The notes below the pieces were generated by a model. The model worked only from the letters and a program-made list of their open reading frames with translations. It was not told the DNA's origin and ran no database searches. From a virus: DNA of 47,775 bases. The DNA lies in IMG/VR virus record IMGVR_UViG_3300020411_001412, positions 1 through 47,775 of that record. One strand, 5' to 3'. This document shows positions 20,901 through 35,900 of this stretch, piece by piece; the stretch's first letter is position 1; every line of letters starts with the position of its first letter. A program made the position numbers and the translations under genes.

Positions 20901-23900
20901 TTAATCGTCGGAATGGCGTTTGATGACATGAAAACTCAATTCCCTTCATCTTCAATTCCTTCAGATGCGAAATGTAAGCGAGATATTGAATATTTCGTAG
21001 ATGCAGTAAGTATTGACATGTATGCAGGTGGAAACCGCTATACACGTAAATTCTGTCAGCAATATTTCAATGAGGCTGGATCTTTCACTTATATCAATGC
21101 TCAAGCAACTGAGACCAAATGGGCTTACGAAAAAGCAAGAGATAGGATGAAAGTTGCTATTGCTAATGGATATTCAGGAACTATTAGTGCAGTAAACTCT
21201 GGAGACTCTTGGGTTGCATATCAGGACTTAACAATCACTGCTGACCCATCACCAACCAATCCTTACGGTACTGCAGGAACTAACACTTCAAATACTGATT
21301 CAGACAACTGTACTGATGTCCAATCTGCTATTGAGACATTACATGAAATAGTTGATGAAACATTAACTAATGGATCTCTAACTGAATTACCAGTTGAATC
21401 TGGTGGTACATATTCACCACACCAAGAGAAGTGCAGAAGAGACCTTGGATATTTCATTGATGCTATTTCTAATGACCTTAAGACTGGTGGTAACTATCAA
21501 ACTGTCCTATTCACAAGATCATTCTTTGATGCTTCTGGCACACCTCTAACTAACGGAATTGTTGGTGAAGAAGCAGAAGCAGTCCATGCATTTACAACTG
21601 CTGGAACATTAATGCATAGAGCAATTAATAACTTAATGTATTGGAAGGATCTCAGTGGGGTTGGATATAACCTTAATGATCCTACTACTTACTCTGGTGG
21701 TGTTGCTCCTGCTAATACTTACGATGCAAACTATGCATCTGGTAATAATCAAGATATCAACAACTGTGCAAACGTTAAGTCTTATATTGATACGCTGAAA
21801 GCGATTGCTACGACTGCAATGACAGCAGGTAATCTTAGCAACGTTAATGCACTTGCATCCATCACAGATGGTACATTCCAAGATGGAGAAACAATTAGGA
21901 CAACTAAATTTGCATATAAGAATAGAAGTCGTGGATTATTCGCTCTTGGAGATACAATCAAGGGTATTACATCTGGTGCTGTATTTGAAGCAATCGGTGC
22001 TAATGCAGGTTTAAAATGGATATTTGCTTCTAATGTTACTGGCACATTCCAAGATGAAGAATGGATAACCAATTCTACTTTAACTGCAACAAATTGCACC
22101 CAAAGTGTAATTATTAAGAAAGCAGAATTAGTAGGAGATAAATCTGTCTACAAACCTTCAAATGGACTTCTAACACAAACAGCAAGTGAAGATTTTGCTT
22201 TTGGAACTGGAGATTTCACAATCCAATCATGGATACGTCCTGCTGCTAATGTTGGCACACAATACCTATTTGACTTCAGAAGATTATCTGCTGCTCAAGG
22301 TTTAAACATTAGAATGGATGGTCAAGGTCTTAAGGTCTATAATGGCACAACCTTGATGGTAAGTGGTAGTGGTGATTTTGCAACAACTGGTACTTGGTAT
22401 CACATCGCTATTGTAAGAAATTCTGGTGTTACTCAGGCATATGTTAATGGTGCTCAAATAGGGTCTAACTACGTTGATACTAACGATTATCTTTACAATG
22501 CTCCTCATATTGGGTCTGACTTTAACCAGTCATCTCATTGGACTGGACATATTGATAATCTTTGCATTAAGAAGGGTGTTTGTGATTTCATTACTGGATT
22601 TACTCCTCCTACTCAAGTTGACTTTACTGAAGATAATATTGTATTAGGTATCGATGGTGAAGGTCCATTCATTGCTTCTACTACTGAAGTATGGGCAACA
22701 TACACTGGACAGAGAACATCATCTACAACTGCTAAGAGAGTTGATTATGATGGTTTAGCACTTATTGCTTCTGATATTGATACTGGTAGAAAAGAATTAA
22801 GAGATTGTGCTGAAATAATCGACCTTAACGGTGCATGGATTGCTGAGGAAGCAGTTGGTCGAATGAAGGCAGCATTCGTTGATTTCACCATTAGAGGTGA
22901 CGATCCAGGAAATAATAGTTACGGTGGTACTAACCTTTGTATTAGGGATACTAAAGATTATATTCTTGGTGCTCTAATTAAAGACTTAAAAGAAGGTGGA
23001 GATTTCCATACAATCTATACTGCAAGGACATACCTTACTACAAGTGGTAAATTAGACCATATCACAGATGAGATTCTACAATCTCTCTATACATGGAATG
23101 AGGTATTTAAACTTTGTGAGACTGTTATTACAACAACATCTACTGACCTATCAGGTGAATATAGCACAAGATTGAGAATACCCAATAACTTCTCATCTCC
23201 TGCATCTTCTACTGTTACTGATGAGATTAAACTATTAGGTGATAATTTACTTAAAGTTGTTGCTCCTAATGACCAAAGATTCAGAGAAGGTGGATTCCAA
23301 CTTTGGAAGAATAGAGATTATATTGCTGAAGAAGTAGCAGGATATATTCAAGACAAATATCAACAGGAGATTAATGAAGTAACATATGACTTCCTTGAAA
23401 TGCCTGGATATGGTCAACCCTACTGTGAACGTGATATCAAAGAATTTATTCTTCCTGCTGTAATGGCTGATTTGGTCACAGGTGGTACATATCAGACTGA
23501 AGCAGTTATTGACAAGTATCTTGATAGTCAGAATAAGGTAATACATGTTGATGAAGAATTAAACCCAATGCTTGATGCATTTGAGTATTGTAAGATGCTC
23601 TGCATGAAGGCAGTTAATAACTTACTATTATCAAGTGGTGAAGCAGCTGCTGAGTTGGGTGTCCCAACATGGGTACAAGAAGAGTATTATGCACCTCAGT
23701 GGACTGCTAGAGCAGCATATAGAGATGATACTATTGTCCTTGATACAGAAGGATATCCTCAGGCAGGATCTAGACAAAACAATGACAGATATCTTGATGC
23801 TGCTGACCTAATCTGGAAGAATAGACACGTCATCGCTAAAGAGTGTGTTAGCACTATGAATGACTTGTCCAAGTATGAGAATCTAAACATTCCTGGTGGA

Positions 23901-26900
23901 CATGTTAACTGTGAAGATGATGTTTTAGATATGATTGAAGCAATGGTACATGACCTTCGCTTTGATTGTAACGAGAAGACATATGATGCTGCTGCATTAT
24001 ACATTGAGACTGAAAATAACTCACTTAAGCATATTGAGGGTGAGTGGGAAGCATCTATAACTGTAGTTAAGATTCTAAGAGATATTACTTCTCTAATAAT
24101 GCGTAATGCATTTGGTAGAGATTATGAAGAAGGTGGATCCCCTGATCAGAAACCAGTTGAATCTTATGAGCAAAATCCAAGAATTGACCTTTATAAGAAT
24201 TGTGGTGATGCGATTGATGGAAACATCAGATATATCGCAGAGCAAGCAGTTGCAGCTGGATTAGTCCAATTCCCTAACCTTAATATTCCTGGTGGTCCTA
24301 TTAACTGTGTCCATGACGTTACTGATATTCTTAGAGCATTAGTATTCAACATCAAGTATGGTGGTAATAACTGGTTACAATATTCTACTGAATTCTATGC
24401 AACATATTCTGGTAATTTAGACCATGTTACTAATGCACCTACTGAAACTAATTGGATAATGAATAAAGCACGTGATTTTGCAATCCGTGCAATGAAGGGT
24501 CAGATTATTACTAATGAAGCAGGACATGTAGTAGACCAAAGATTCTACGATGCAGTGCCAAGACCTACTACAACTATGGTCACAACCAGTGTATTAACTG
24601 GTGCACCTGTTACTGACAATTATAATAATCTTGTAACAAGATCATTCAAGTTTGGTGAAGATAAGATTTCTACAACTGATACTGGCACAGGTATCATACC
24701 TGATGAAGATGCTGTATTCAGTGTTGTAACTAAACTACCTTCTAGTCCAATAGATTGCTGTCTATTTGAAGCAGGTGGTGGTACATCTGGTGTATGGTTT
24801 GGTATCAGAGATGGTGGTACATGGTTGAGATTAAGAGCTGGTAATGGTACTAACTCATATACATCTGGAGCATCATATACTGCTGATACTGGTCTTGCAA
24901 TGCTCGACCTACAGATTAGTAACCTAACACAATACTTTGATGATGGTGACCATGAATTAGTATGGCAGATTGTTATTGGTGGTAACCAAACAACTGGTGC
25001 AGGTAGTGTTACTCTTTGGATTGATGGTCAGCAGGTTGGACAAGCAACAACACCTGGTGGTGGTTGGACAGGTTTAACTGGAGCATCTGGATTATTTGCT
25101 AATACTCAGTGGGCAGGATTCGGTGTTTCTAATGGATCTTTGGTAGCAGGAGAAGCAGCAACTATTAACACATTTACAGTTAATGTTGGACCTGCTCCTA
25201 CTATTGCATATGATATAACTGCTGCTGATTACGATTCATCTACAGGTGATTTAATATTAAATGTTGGTAATCATAATCATACTCCAGGAACATTCTTGAG
25301 GTTGATTTCTAACTCATTAACATTTACATGTGACCAAGATAATCATGCTTCTAATCACACTTATCCTAGATCTGGTGACCCCGCAGGTAATACTGCTGTA
25401 GAGGTATTAGATGTAGGTAGAACTGAGCATACTGCAACTGCTGCGTCATACGATCCTAACTCAGGAATAATGAATATGACCATAGAGCAGCATGGTATGA
25501 CTGCATCAACATCTCATACTGCTAAAGATGCTGCATATGACCCAGATTCAGGTGTCCTAACAATTACTCTTGATGACCATGGATTTAAGACAGGTGACCA
25601 AGTTAAGATTCATAATGGATCTCTAATCTTTACATGTGCTCAAGATAATCATGCTACTAAGCATGGATATCCTAGACAGAAAGATCCAGCTGGTGACCAG
25701 TGGTTATTAATAGAAGAAGTTACACCAAATACATTTAAAGTTAATGTTGGTGCTACACCTAAAGTTGAGTATAATGTTTCCGATGCAGTATATGACCAAA
25801 ATGATGGTGAATTAACTCTTGATATTGGTCAGCATCGTTTCGTTGGTGCTTCAAATCATGTTGCAACATTTGCTGAATATAATGCAGATAAGGGAACATT
25901 AAAACTAACAGTATCTGGACATGGAGTTATAGTTGGTGACCAGATTCAGATCATGGAAAATTCCATGACATTTACTTGCTCAATGGATAATCATTATACT
26001 AACCATGTATATCCAAGAAGCACTGACCCATGTGTAGGTCAATGGTTAGATGTTATTGAATCTGATATTCCTGGTGGAACATTTACAGTTAACGTAGGTC
26101 AATCTCCTATAGTTGGTTGGGATCCATCTGATGCAACATATAATGCTGAGACAGGTCATTTAACACTTGAAATTGGCAATCACTCTCTTGCAGTTGGTAC
26201 TCATGTGAAACTATCACAAGAGTCATTAAACTTCACTTGCTCAATGGATGACCATGCAACGATTCATAGTTATCCTAGAGATACAGACCCAACTCATAAT
26301 GAACCAATACAAATTCTTGCAACCACTGCTACTTCTATAACAGTACCAGTTGGCACAACTCCTACAGTTCAATATACTCCAACAAATGCAACATTTAATC
26401 CTGCTGATGGTCTATTAGAATTAACATTAGATAGAAAGCATACATTCCGTCCTGCTACTATTCATAACATTTCTGGTGGTGAATATAATGGATCTACTGG
26501 ATTAATGAGAGTTACAGTTGCTGACCACGGATTCTCTAATGGTGATTTTGTTAAGATTGCTGATGGTGGAATTACATTCTCATGCACAATGGATGGCAAT
26601 GCATCTAACCATGCATATCCAAGACCATCAGACCCATATTCTAATAAATGGTTAGCAGTTAGAAATGCATCTAAAGATTCATTCGATGTATATGTTGGTA
26701 GAACACCTGAGTTACCATTTACAATAACTGATGCTACATTTGTACCTTCTACAGGTCATATGAGAGTATGGATTGGTGACCATGATTTAGTTGCAGGTGA
26801 TTATGTAAGAATGACAGAAGAGTCAATCGGATTTACCTGTTTATTAGATAATAATATTTCCAAGAAATACTATCCTAGGTCATCTGGATCTAACTACGTT

Positions 26901-29900
26901 GGTAACGGTGGTGCTGACCCATTCTGGAATAAGAGAATCCAGATTGCATATGCAGGTATGCCTTTAACTGCTACTACTGGCACATCATATAATCCTACAA
27001 CTGGAGTGATGACCATCGCTACTGATGCTCCTCATGGAATGAGTGACGGTGATGAAGTTAAGATTGCAACTGATTCATTAGTATTCACTTGTTTAGAAGA
27101 TAACAACCAAACAAATCATACTTATCCTAGAGCAACTGATCCATTTAATGATAGATGGATGAGAGTTTCTAATACATCAACATATACATTTGATGTCCAA
27201 GTATTGAGTTATGCTCCATCAACTAACTCAACAACTCATACATTTGTCCAAGCAAATGTAAATGGAATCACTAAGAAGGATGGCACAATTACTCTTGATG
27301 TAGGTGCATCCTCAGATACTACTGCTCATACTTACACTCCAACTCCTGGTTTAACTCCAACTGCTATTACTCATAATCCTGTAACAGGTATTATGGATAT
27401 CACAGTTGAAGGACACAAATTAATGGCAGGTGACTTTATTAAGATTGCTGATAATTCATTGACATTTACTTGTGCAATGGATAACCATGCAACTGACCAT
27501 GTATATCCTCGTCCTGCTGACCCAGCTAGTGGATCATGGTTGAAAGTTTTAACTGCTACTACTGATACATTTACAGTACAAGTATTAAAAGATATACCAC
27601 AGAGTAATACTACAACTCATCTATTCAAGTCTGCTGTTGCTGAATGTATTACAAAATCTGTTATTAAAACTGGTGGTGTATATGACCACACTTATGTAAC
27701 ATCTGCTGTTGGTGCTTTACGTCATGCAGGTGATAGTGTAAGACTTGCTCCTGATGCATTGACATTCCGTTGTGATGCTGATGGTCAAGCATCTGATCAT
27801 GTATATCCTAGATCTGCTACTACACAACATACACCTTCAGATGTTGTATATAATCCTAACACTGGTAACCTTAAGTTTACAGTTAATAATCATGGATTCT
27901 TACCACATTCATATGTCAAGATTGCTGATAACTCTCTAACATTTACATGTGCTAAGGATGACAATGCTACTGGACATTTATATCCAAGACCTACTGACCC
28001 TATAAGTGGTAAGTGGGTGATGATTAATGATGTAAGTGCGAATACATTCACTGTTGAAGTATTAGATGTAATTCCATCTACAAATACTACAGTCCATACA
28101 TTTGTATCTGCAACTTCTAACTGCATTACACATAAGAAAGACCACTTCTATGATACAAATATTCCTATCTACGAAGTAGGAATGACATCATCTACACCTT
28201 CTAATGTTTCTTATAATCCAACATTAGGTGAGATGGTTGTTACTGTTAATAATACTCTTACTGGATGTAATAAGATTACACCTGATAGTGCTACCTATTA
28301 TCCTGCTACTGGTATTCTAAGAATACAGATGAATGGTCATCCTGTTAAGAATGGTCAAATGGTTTGGTTACAAGATGGAGCATTTACATTCCGTTGTGAC
28401 GAAGATGGTCAAGCATCTGATCATGCTTATCCAAGACCTTCTGATCCTGCAAGTAATAAATTCCTTAAAGCATTTAATGTTGGCACAAATACTATAGATG
28501 TTAACGTAGGATACTTTGAAGGACAAGGTGCAATTTCTAACCAAACAACTCATGTATTCCAGAGTGGTGCAATGAATGGAGTATGGCATGCAAATTCTTA
28601 TGTAATGTTTGAAGAGAATGCTGTTACATTCCAGTGCACTAAGGATAACAATGCAACTAATCATTCATATCCTAGACCTTCAGATCCATCATGGAATAAG
28701 TGGTTACCTGTATTCAATACTTCCTCTGGACAGTTTAGTGTTAAGGTTGGTAAGTCTGGTATTAATGACATTTACGATCATACTTTCGTTTCCTTTGCTA
28801 CTGATGGTCTTAAGACACAAACTGGCACTATTAAATTAGATGTTGGTAATGGTCAAATTACAAACCCAACAACTCATGTATTCCAATCTGCTAATGCTAA
28901 TTCTTTAATTGGTGGTGGTGAATATACACACGACTTCAAATCAACAAATTCAACATACACTGTAACGGATGCTAACTATCTTCCTGCTACAGGTATAATG
29001 ACTCTTACAATTCCTAATCATGGATTCCAAGATGGTGAGAGTATTAAGATTGCTAATGATTCATTAGTATTCACATGTCTTCAAGACGCAGGTGGAACTG
29101 AGCACAGTTACCCAAGATATACAGACCCTGTTGCAGATAAATGGATTAAGATTCATAACTGCACAGATGATACATTTGATGTCCAAGTACTAGAGAATAT
29201 TCCATCAACTAATACAACTCTTCATACATTCAAACGTGCATCTGCTAATGGTGTAACAAGAGCAGTATTAGCAACTGGTGGTAACTACACTCATAAGTTT
29301 ATTGCTCCTGCACAATTAACTCCAACTAACGCAGTATACGATCCATCAACAGGTGTGATGACTGTAACTGTTACTAAGCATGGATTGAAGAATGGCACAA
29401 GAATTAAAGTTGAAGATGGATTCGTAACATTCACATGTGGTCAAGATAGTAACCAAACTAATCATTCATATCCTAGGGCATCTGACCCATTTAGTGATGA
29501 GTGGATGAAGGTATCTAACGTCACTACTGACACATTTGATATTCAAGTATTATTCAATATTCCATCTACAAATACTACACCTCATACATTTGTATCTGGT
29601 AAACCTAAGAGTATAACTGTTGCTACTTTAATGAAGGGTAATGACAGTATTAAGATTGCTGACAATGGTTTAACATTCACATGTAGTAAAGATGGTAATT
29701 CTACTGAGCACACATATCCACGTCCTAATGTTGACCCATCATGGAATAATTCTCTAAGGATTGTTGATGATGGTGTATCACGTCATACTCCAACAGATGC
29801 TTCTTATACTCCTACAACTGGAGTCCTAACATTAACAGTACCTAATCATGGTTGGTCTAATGGTCAGTATATTAGATTAGAAGATTATGCATTAGATTTA

Positions 29901-32900
29901 ACTTGCACCATGGATGATGGTAGTGAGAATCATGCATACCCTAGAGGCACAGATCCTATTAGTAATAAGTGGTTAGAAATTTCTAACGTAACTACATCTA
30001 CATTTGATATTAATGTAGGCACTACACCTTCTGTCCAGTATACTCCTACTGATGCTTCTTATGACCCATATTCAGGTCATATGGAATTGAATATTGGTGC
30101 TCACCCACTTAAGGTTGGTCAAAGTGTTAAACTTGCTGATGGTGCTGTTACCTTTAGTTGTGACATGGACATGAATGCATCTAACCATGCATATCCAAGG
30201 ACAACTGTTGACACATTTACTCCAACAGCAGGAGAATATGATGGCACAACTGGTTATCTAACATTAACTCTTAATGGTCATGGATTTGATAACGGATCAT
30301 TAATTAAGATTGCAGATAATGCTCTTACTGCCACCTGTGAAATGGATGGTAATTCATCAGGTAAGACATATCCAAGATCAACAGATCCTATTAGTGGAAA
30401 ATGGAAACCTGTAGAGAATGCAACTGAAAATACATTTGATATTTTTGTTGGTAAGACAGAATTCAAGAGTTTCGATCCACAGCAAGTAGATTATAATCCT
30501 GCTACAGGTAATATGGTAATCACTGTTGGTCCTGACCACGGTATTACAACTGCACATAGTGTTTACATTAATCGTGAATCAATGTGCTTCACTTGTGCAC
30601 AAGATGGTCATGGAAGTGACCACTTCTATCCACGTCCTAATGGTAGTGGTGGTGCATCTGGTGATGACCCTGCATATCAAGCGGCTGTTGCTGTAACTGC
30701 TGTTGATGATAGCACTATAACAGTTAATGTTAACCCATCACCTTCTGGAGCATCTAATCATGCTCATATCTTCAAACCTGCTGTAGGTTTAACTCCACAG
30801 AATGTGACATATAGTGGTGTATCTGGTGTGATGACTGTTACCTATGCAAGTCATGGCATGATAACAGGTGAGCAGATTATGTTTGAGGATAATTCCTTAA
30901 TCTTCACATGTGGTAAAGATGACCATGCTACTGAGCATGCTTATCCAAGACACGGTGACCCTGCAAGCAACAGATGGTTAACAATTACAAGAATTGATGA
31001 CAATAGATTCACTGTTAAAGTTTTAGATGAAACTCCTTCTACTAACACTTCTGCTCATACATTCAAGTATGCTAAAGCAGGTGCAATGAAGAGAGGATCT
31101 ATCAGAGCAGGTGGATCATTTGCACATACATTTACATCATTCGCATCAGGTGGTGTATCTCATAAGAGAGATAGAGCATATGACCATTCTATAGAAATTA
31201 AGAAAGTTGGTCATGGTGAATATACTGCTACAGGTGCAACATATAATGCTGAGACAGGTGTCCTACAATTAACAATTAATGGTCATCCATTTGCTAATGG
31301 CAACATGATTAAGTTGAAGCCTAATTCACTAATCATGACTTGTGATATGGATAACAATGCTACTAAGCACTCTTATCCTAGAAAGACAGATTTTGCTTAT
31401 GATAGATGGTTAGAAATTTCCAACAAGCAAACAAATACTATTGATGTTAACGTTGGTAAAACACCTCGTGCTAACTACCTAGTTTCTGCTGCCACATTTG
31501 ACCCAACATCAGGTGACATGGAACTTACTATTGGTAAGCATGGATATCATGGTGGCACAACACATACAGTAACTAATGGTACCTATGATGCTATAACTGG
31601 TAAGATGGTTATCACAGTTCCTAATCATGGATTCATTATTGGCGACAGAGTTAAGTTTGTAGATAATTCAATTTCATTCAAGTGTGGTATGGATGGATAT
31701 GATGTTGTTAAATCTTATCCAAGACCAACTGACCCTGCACATAACACATGGTTAGAAATTGATGATATAACACTTCATACATTCTCTATTAATGTTGGTA
31801 CATCACCTAAGACAACTCATAACGTAACTAACGCTAATTACAATCCTACCAGTGGTGTAATGGAATTAACCATTGGATCACATAACTTGGATGTTGGTGA
31901 TAGTATCAAACTTAAGCCAAATTCATTAACATTTACTTGTGATTATAATGGTGATGGTCAGACAACTCAGAAGACATATCCTCGCTCATCTGGTGCTGCT
32001 ACTGCAAACGGTAAAGACTATGCTTATGATGCAGCATTGGTTATTACTGCTAAGACAGGAACATCAATCACAGTTAACGTTAACGGTGGTCAGGGTGCTA
32101 TTACTGACGTAACTACTCACACATGGGCTGGTGGAACATCAGCAGGTGCTGTTATATCTGGTGGTGGTTATGCACATCAATTCTGGTCTGCTGCTGCAAA
32201 CGGACTTCAGAGAGCAAACGAATCAGTTTACATTGAGAATGAGTCATTAGTATTCAAGTGTAATAATGATGGTTATGCTACTGAGCACAAGTATCCACGT
32301 GCTAATGGTCAAGGTGGTGCTACTGCTGATGACCCATATTATGATACTTCAGTTCCTATAGTTTCTGTAGGAGATGAAACTATTACAGTTAACGTTGGTA
32401 AATCTTCAGATACATCAACTCATCTATTTGTAAGGTCTGAAAATGCATTCGATGTTTCTGGTGCATCCTTCGTACCTGGCACAGGTGAATTAACAATCAC
32501 AATGCCTAGTCATCCATTCACCTCAGGTGATAAGGTTATGCTTAAGGATCAAGGATTCACATTCACTTGTCAAGAAGATAATGACCAAACAACTCATTCA
32601 TATCCTAGAGCATCAGACCCTGCTTCAAATAATACTTGGTTGACAGTTACTGTTGTAGATGCATCTAACTTTAAAGTTAACGTTGGTACTTCTTCTAACA
32701 CTACAACTCACACATGGGTATCATCATTACCTGGTGCTGTTATAAGAGGTGTAATTAGAGGTGGTGGAGTTTATGCTCATACCTTCGATAGTTTCGTTGA
32801 TGGTGGAGTACAATGGAAGAATTCTACTATTAGTCTTGACGTTGGTGAGTCACCAGCTAAAGGATATGGTGTTAGTGGTGCAACATTTGTACCTGCCACA

Positions 32901-35900
32901 GGTCTATTGACAATGACAATCGGCAACCATCAGCTTAAGACTGGTATGTATGCCAAGATTGCTAACAAGTCAATGGTATTCCGTTGCGACCAAGACTCAC
33001 AGCAAACTGACCACGTATATCCACGTCCTAATGGATTCAGTGGTGCTACAGGTAATGACCCTGCATACAATAATAGAGTTGAGATTACTGCTGTTACTGC
33101 TGATAGTATTACAGTTGATGTTGGTACATCTTCTAACACTACAACTCATTATTTCCAAAACGCTAATAACGTTTACACACCAACTTTTGCATCATATGAC
33201 CCAACATCAGGTTTAATGAATATCAGCATTCCTGGTGACACTAAAAACGTTACAGGTGCTGCATACAACCCAACTTCTGGTACATTAGAATTAACAATCG
33301 GTGCTCATACTTTAACTACAGATGATGTAATTAAGTTGAAGCCTAATTCATTAACATTCACTTGTGATTATGGTGGAGATGGAAACGTAACTCAGAAGAC
33401 ATATCCTCGTGCACAAGGTGCATCTACTTCTGATGGAAAAGATTATGCATATGATACTGCATTAGCAATTACTGCTGTAGACCAAGCAGGTGGCACAATC
33501 ACAGTTAACGTTAACGGTGGTCAGGGTGCTATCACTGATACTACTACCCATACATTCCAATCTGCACTTGCAGGTGCTGTTATCGTTGGTAACGGTTTCA
33601 TAGATGGTGAGTATATTAAGATTGCTGATGATGCATTTAAGTTTACTTGTGATAAGGATAATAACGTTACATATCACGATTATCCAAGAGCATCAGATCC
33701 ATCAAGTGGAAGATGGTTGAAGATTTCTAACTGTAATGTTGATACATTCGATGTCCAAGTATTACAAAACGTACCTTCCACAAACACAACTGATCATACA
33801 TTTGTATCTGCTGTAGCATCTAGTATTCAGAGGTCTGTTGTTACTATCGGTGGTGAGTATAATCATACATTCGTATCTGCTGTTAGTGGTGGTGTAACTG
33901 CGGGTGGAAACTATACACATACATTTGCATCTGCTAAGCCAAATTCACTACACAGACAGAGTGGTAAGATTACAGTTAATGTAAATGTTGCTGCTACTGC
34001 TGACCTATATGACCATACATTTGTTAGTGCAATTCCTGGTGCTGTTATAGCAGGTGGTAATTATATGCACTCATTTGTATCTGCTGCCACAGGTGGAATT
34101 GAGAAAGCAAATTCATATATCTTGATAAAAGATGGTGCTCTTAACTTCACATGTGATTTAGATGATTATGAAACTGAGCACTTATATCCTAGAGATACAG
34201 ACCATGCAAGTAATGAATGGTTGGCAGTATCTAATGTCACTGTGGATACATTTGATGTCCAAGTATTGAAAGGAGTCCCATCATCATTCTTAGGTAAGCA
34301 TACATTTGTATCTTGTGCTGAAGGTGGTATATGGAAGCAAGACGGTACTATTAAGATTAACGTTGGACCTTCACCTGCGGGTAACACATATGCTCACAGA
34401 TTTGTAAGTGCTAACTCTGGTGCTTTAATACAGGGTGGTAACTATAGACATAACTTTGTATCTGCTGCATCTGGATGCATCAAGGTAACAAATAGTGGTG
34501 CTACATTAACACCTACTGATGCATACTACGTCCCAACAACAGGTAAGTTAACTCTAACTGTTGCAGGTCATAGTTTAACAACTGATGATACTATTGAAAT
34601 TGATACTAACGGATTAACATTCACATGTAGTCAAGACCAGAATGCAACTAACCACACATATCCTCGTGTGACAGACTATGCTGACGGTAAGAAATTACAT
34701 GTCCAAATGTCTAACTCATGGGCATGGCCTACTCAAGATTTGAAATACTTCAGGTCACGTCAGGTATCACAAAACTACACAGGTACAGAAGGTGCTCCAG
34801 TAGAAACTGAGATTACACAACTCATACAATTTGTAACTGATGGACTTACTAATCCTAACACAGTTGCAAGTAGGTCTTACGTCATGCCTACTGTATGGCC
34901 TGTTAAGTATACTCCAGAAGTTGTAGTAAGAGATCTTACTATTCAATATGATACAGCACAGGGTGGACAAGGTAACCAAGGTACATGGAATCAAACATGT
35001 CAAAACGTTGCTTCAACAATCGCTACTGTTGCTGATATCTACATTCAAACAATATCAGAGGCAGCAAATAATAATGTTAACTACTTAACTTCAAACGTTA
35101 CTAAGACATTCCCATTCAATAGCAACACAATATATCAAGATGGCACATGCTATAACGTAACATCTGCTATTGATACGTTGTTTGATATTATGAAGCATAC
35201 ACTTGGTGCTGGATCAAATAACTCCAAGAATATCGCTAACATGATACTCTTCAATCAGCAAGCAATAGCAGGAAGAGCATTTGGTGAGACACAGGAAACA
35301 TGGCCTACAACTAATCTAACTATTGACTTTGCTAATGATGTCCTTGCAGCAGTACGTTATGACTTAGTAACTGGTGGTAACTCAGGTGCATTTGAATTAG
35401 CACAACAGTGGTTTGACGGTGAAGGTAACTTCATAGCATTCCCAACCGTAGTTAGGACACACATCTTATATTGTTTAACAAGAGTTAGAGAATATATTAA
35501 GAGTGTTATGTATCTTGTTGGTGAAGATGCTGTATGGAATAATTACGATGTATATGTCCCAGAAGGAAGACTTGAGTGGAATCAAGAAGCAGTTGAATTT
35601 ATGGTTGACTCTTCACTTAACCCACTTGAATTTGCTTTAGAGAGAGGAGAATTCCCAACAGAAGCAAGAGTCCAGTGGATTGCATCTAGTGATGCTGTTA
35701 ACCGTGTTACAAGGAATGAAGTAGGTTGGGATTATAACACTGACCCTGCATTGGTTACTCTAACTCCTGAAGTTGAAGTTGGATATGACCGTGCTGAATA
35801 TAGAATAAGAATTAATCAACCAAACAACTTCCGTCGTGGTGATGTGTTAAGTTACATTCCTACTGGTGGTCAAGCTCTTAGTGGATTGACAAATCAGGAT

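Noticed and set aside
25200-34720. Repeat array read as a CRISPR or other DNA-level repeat
   Set aside because: The period is about 320 bases, always in the coding frame, and conserved in protein more than in DNA; it is a protein repeat.
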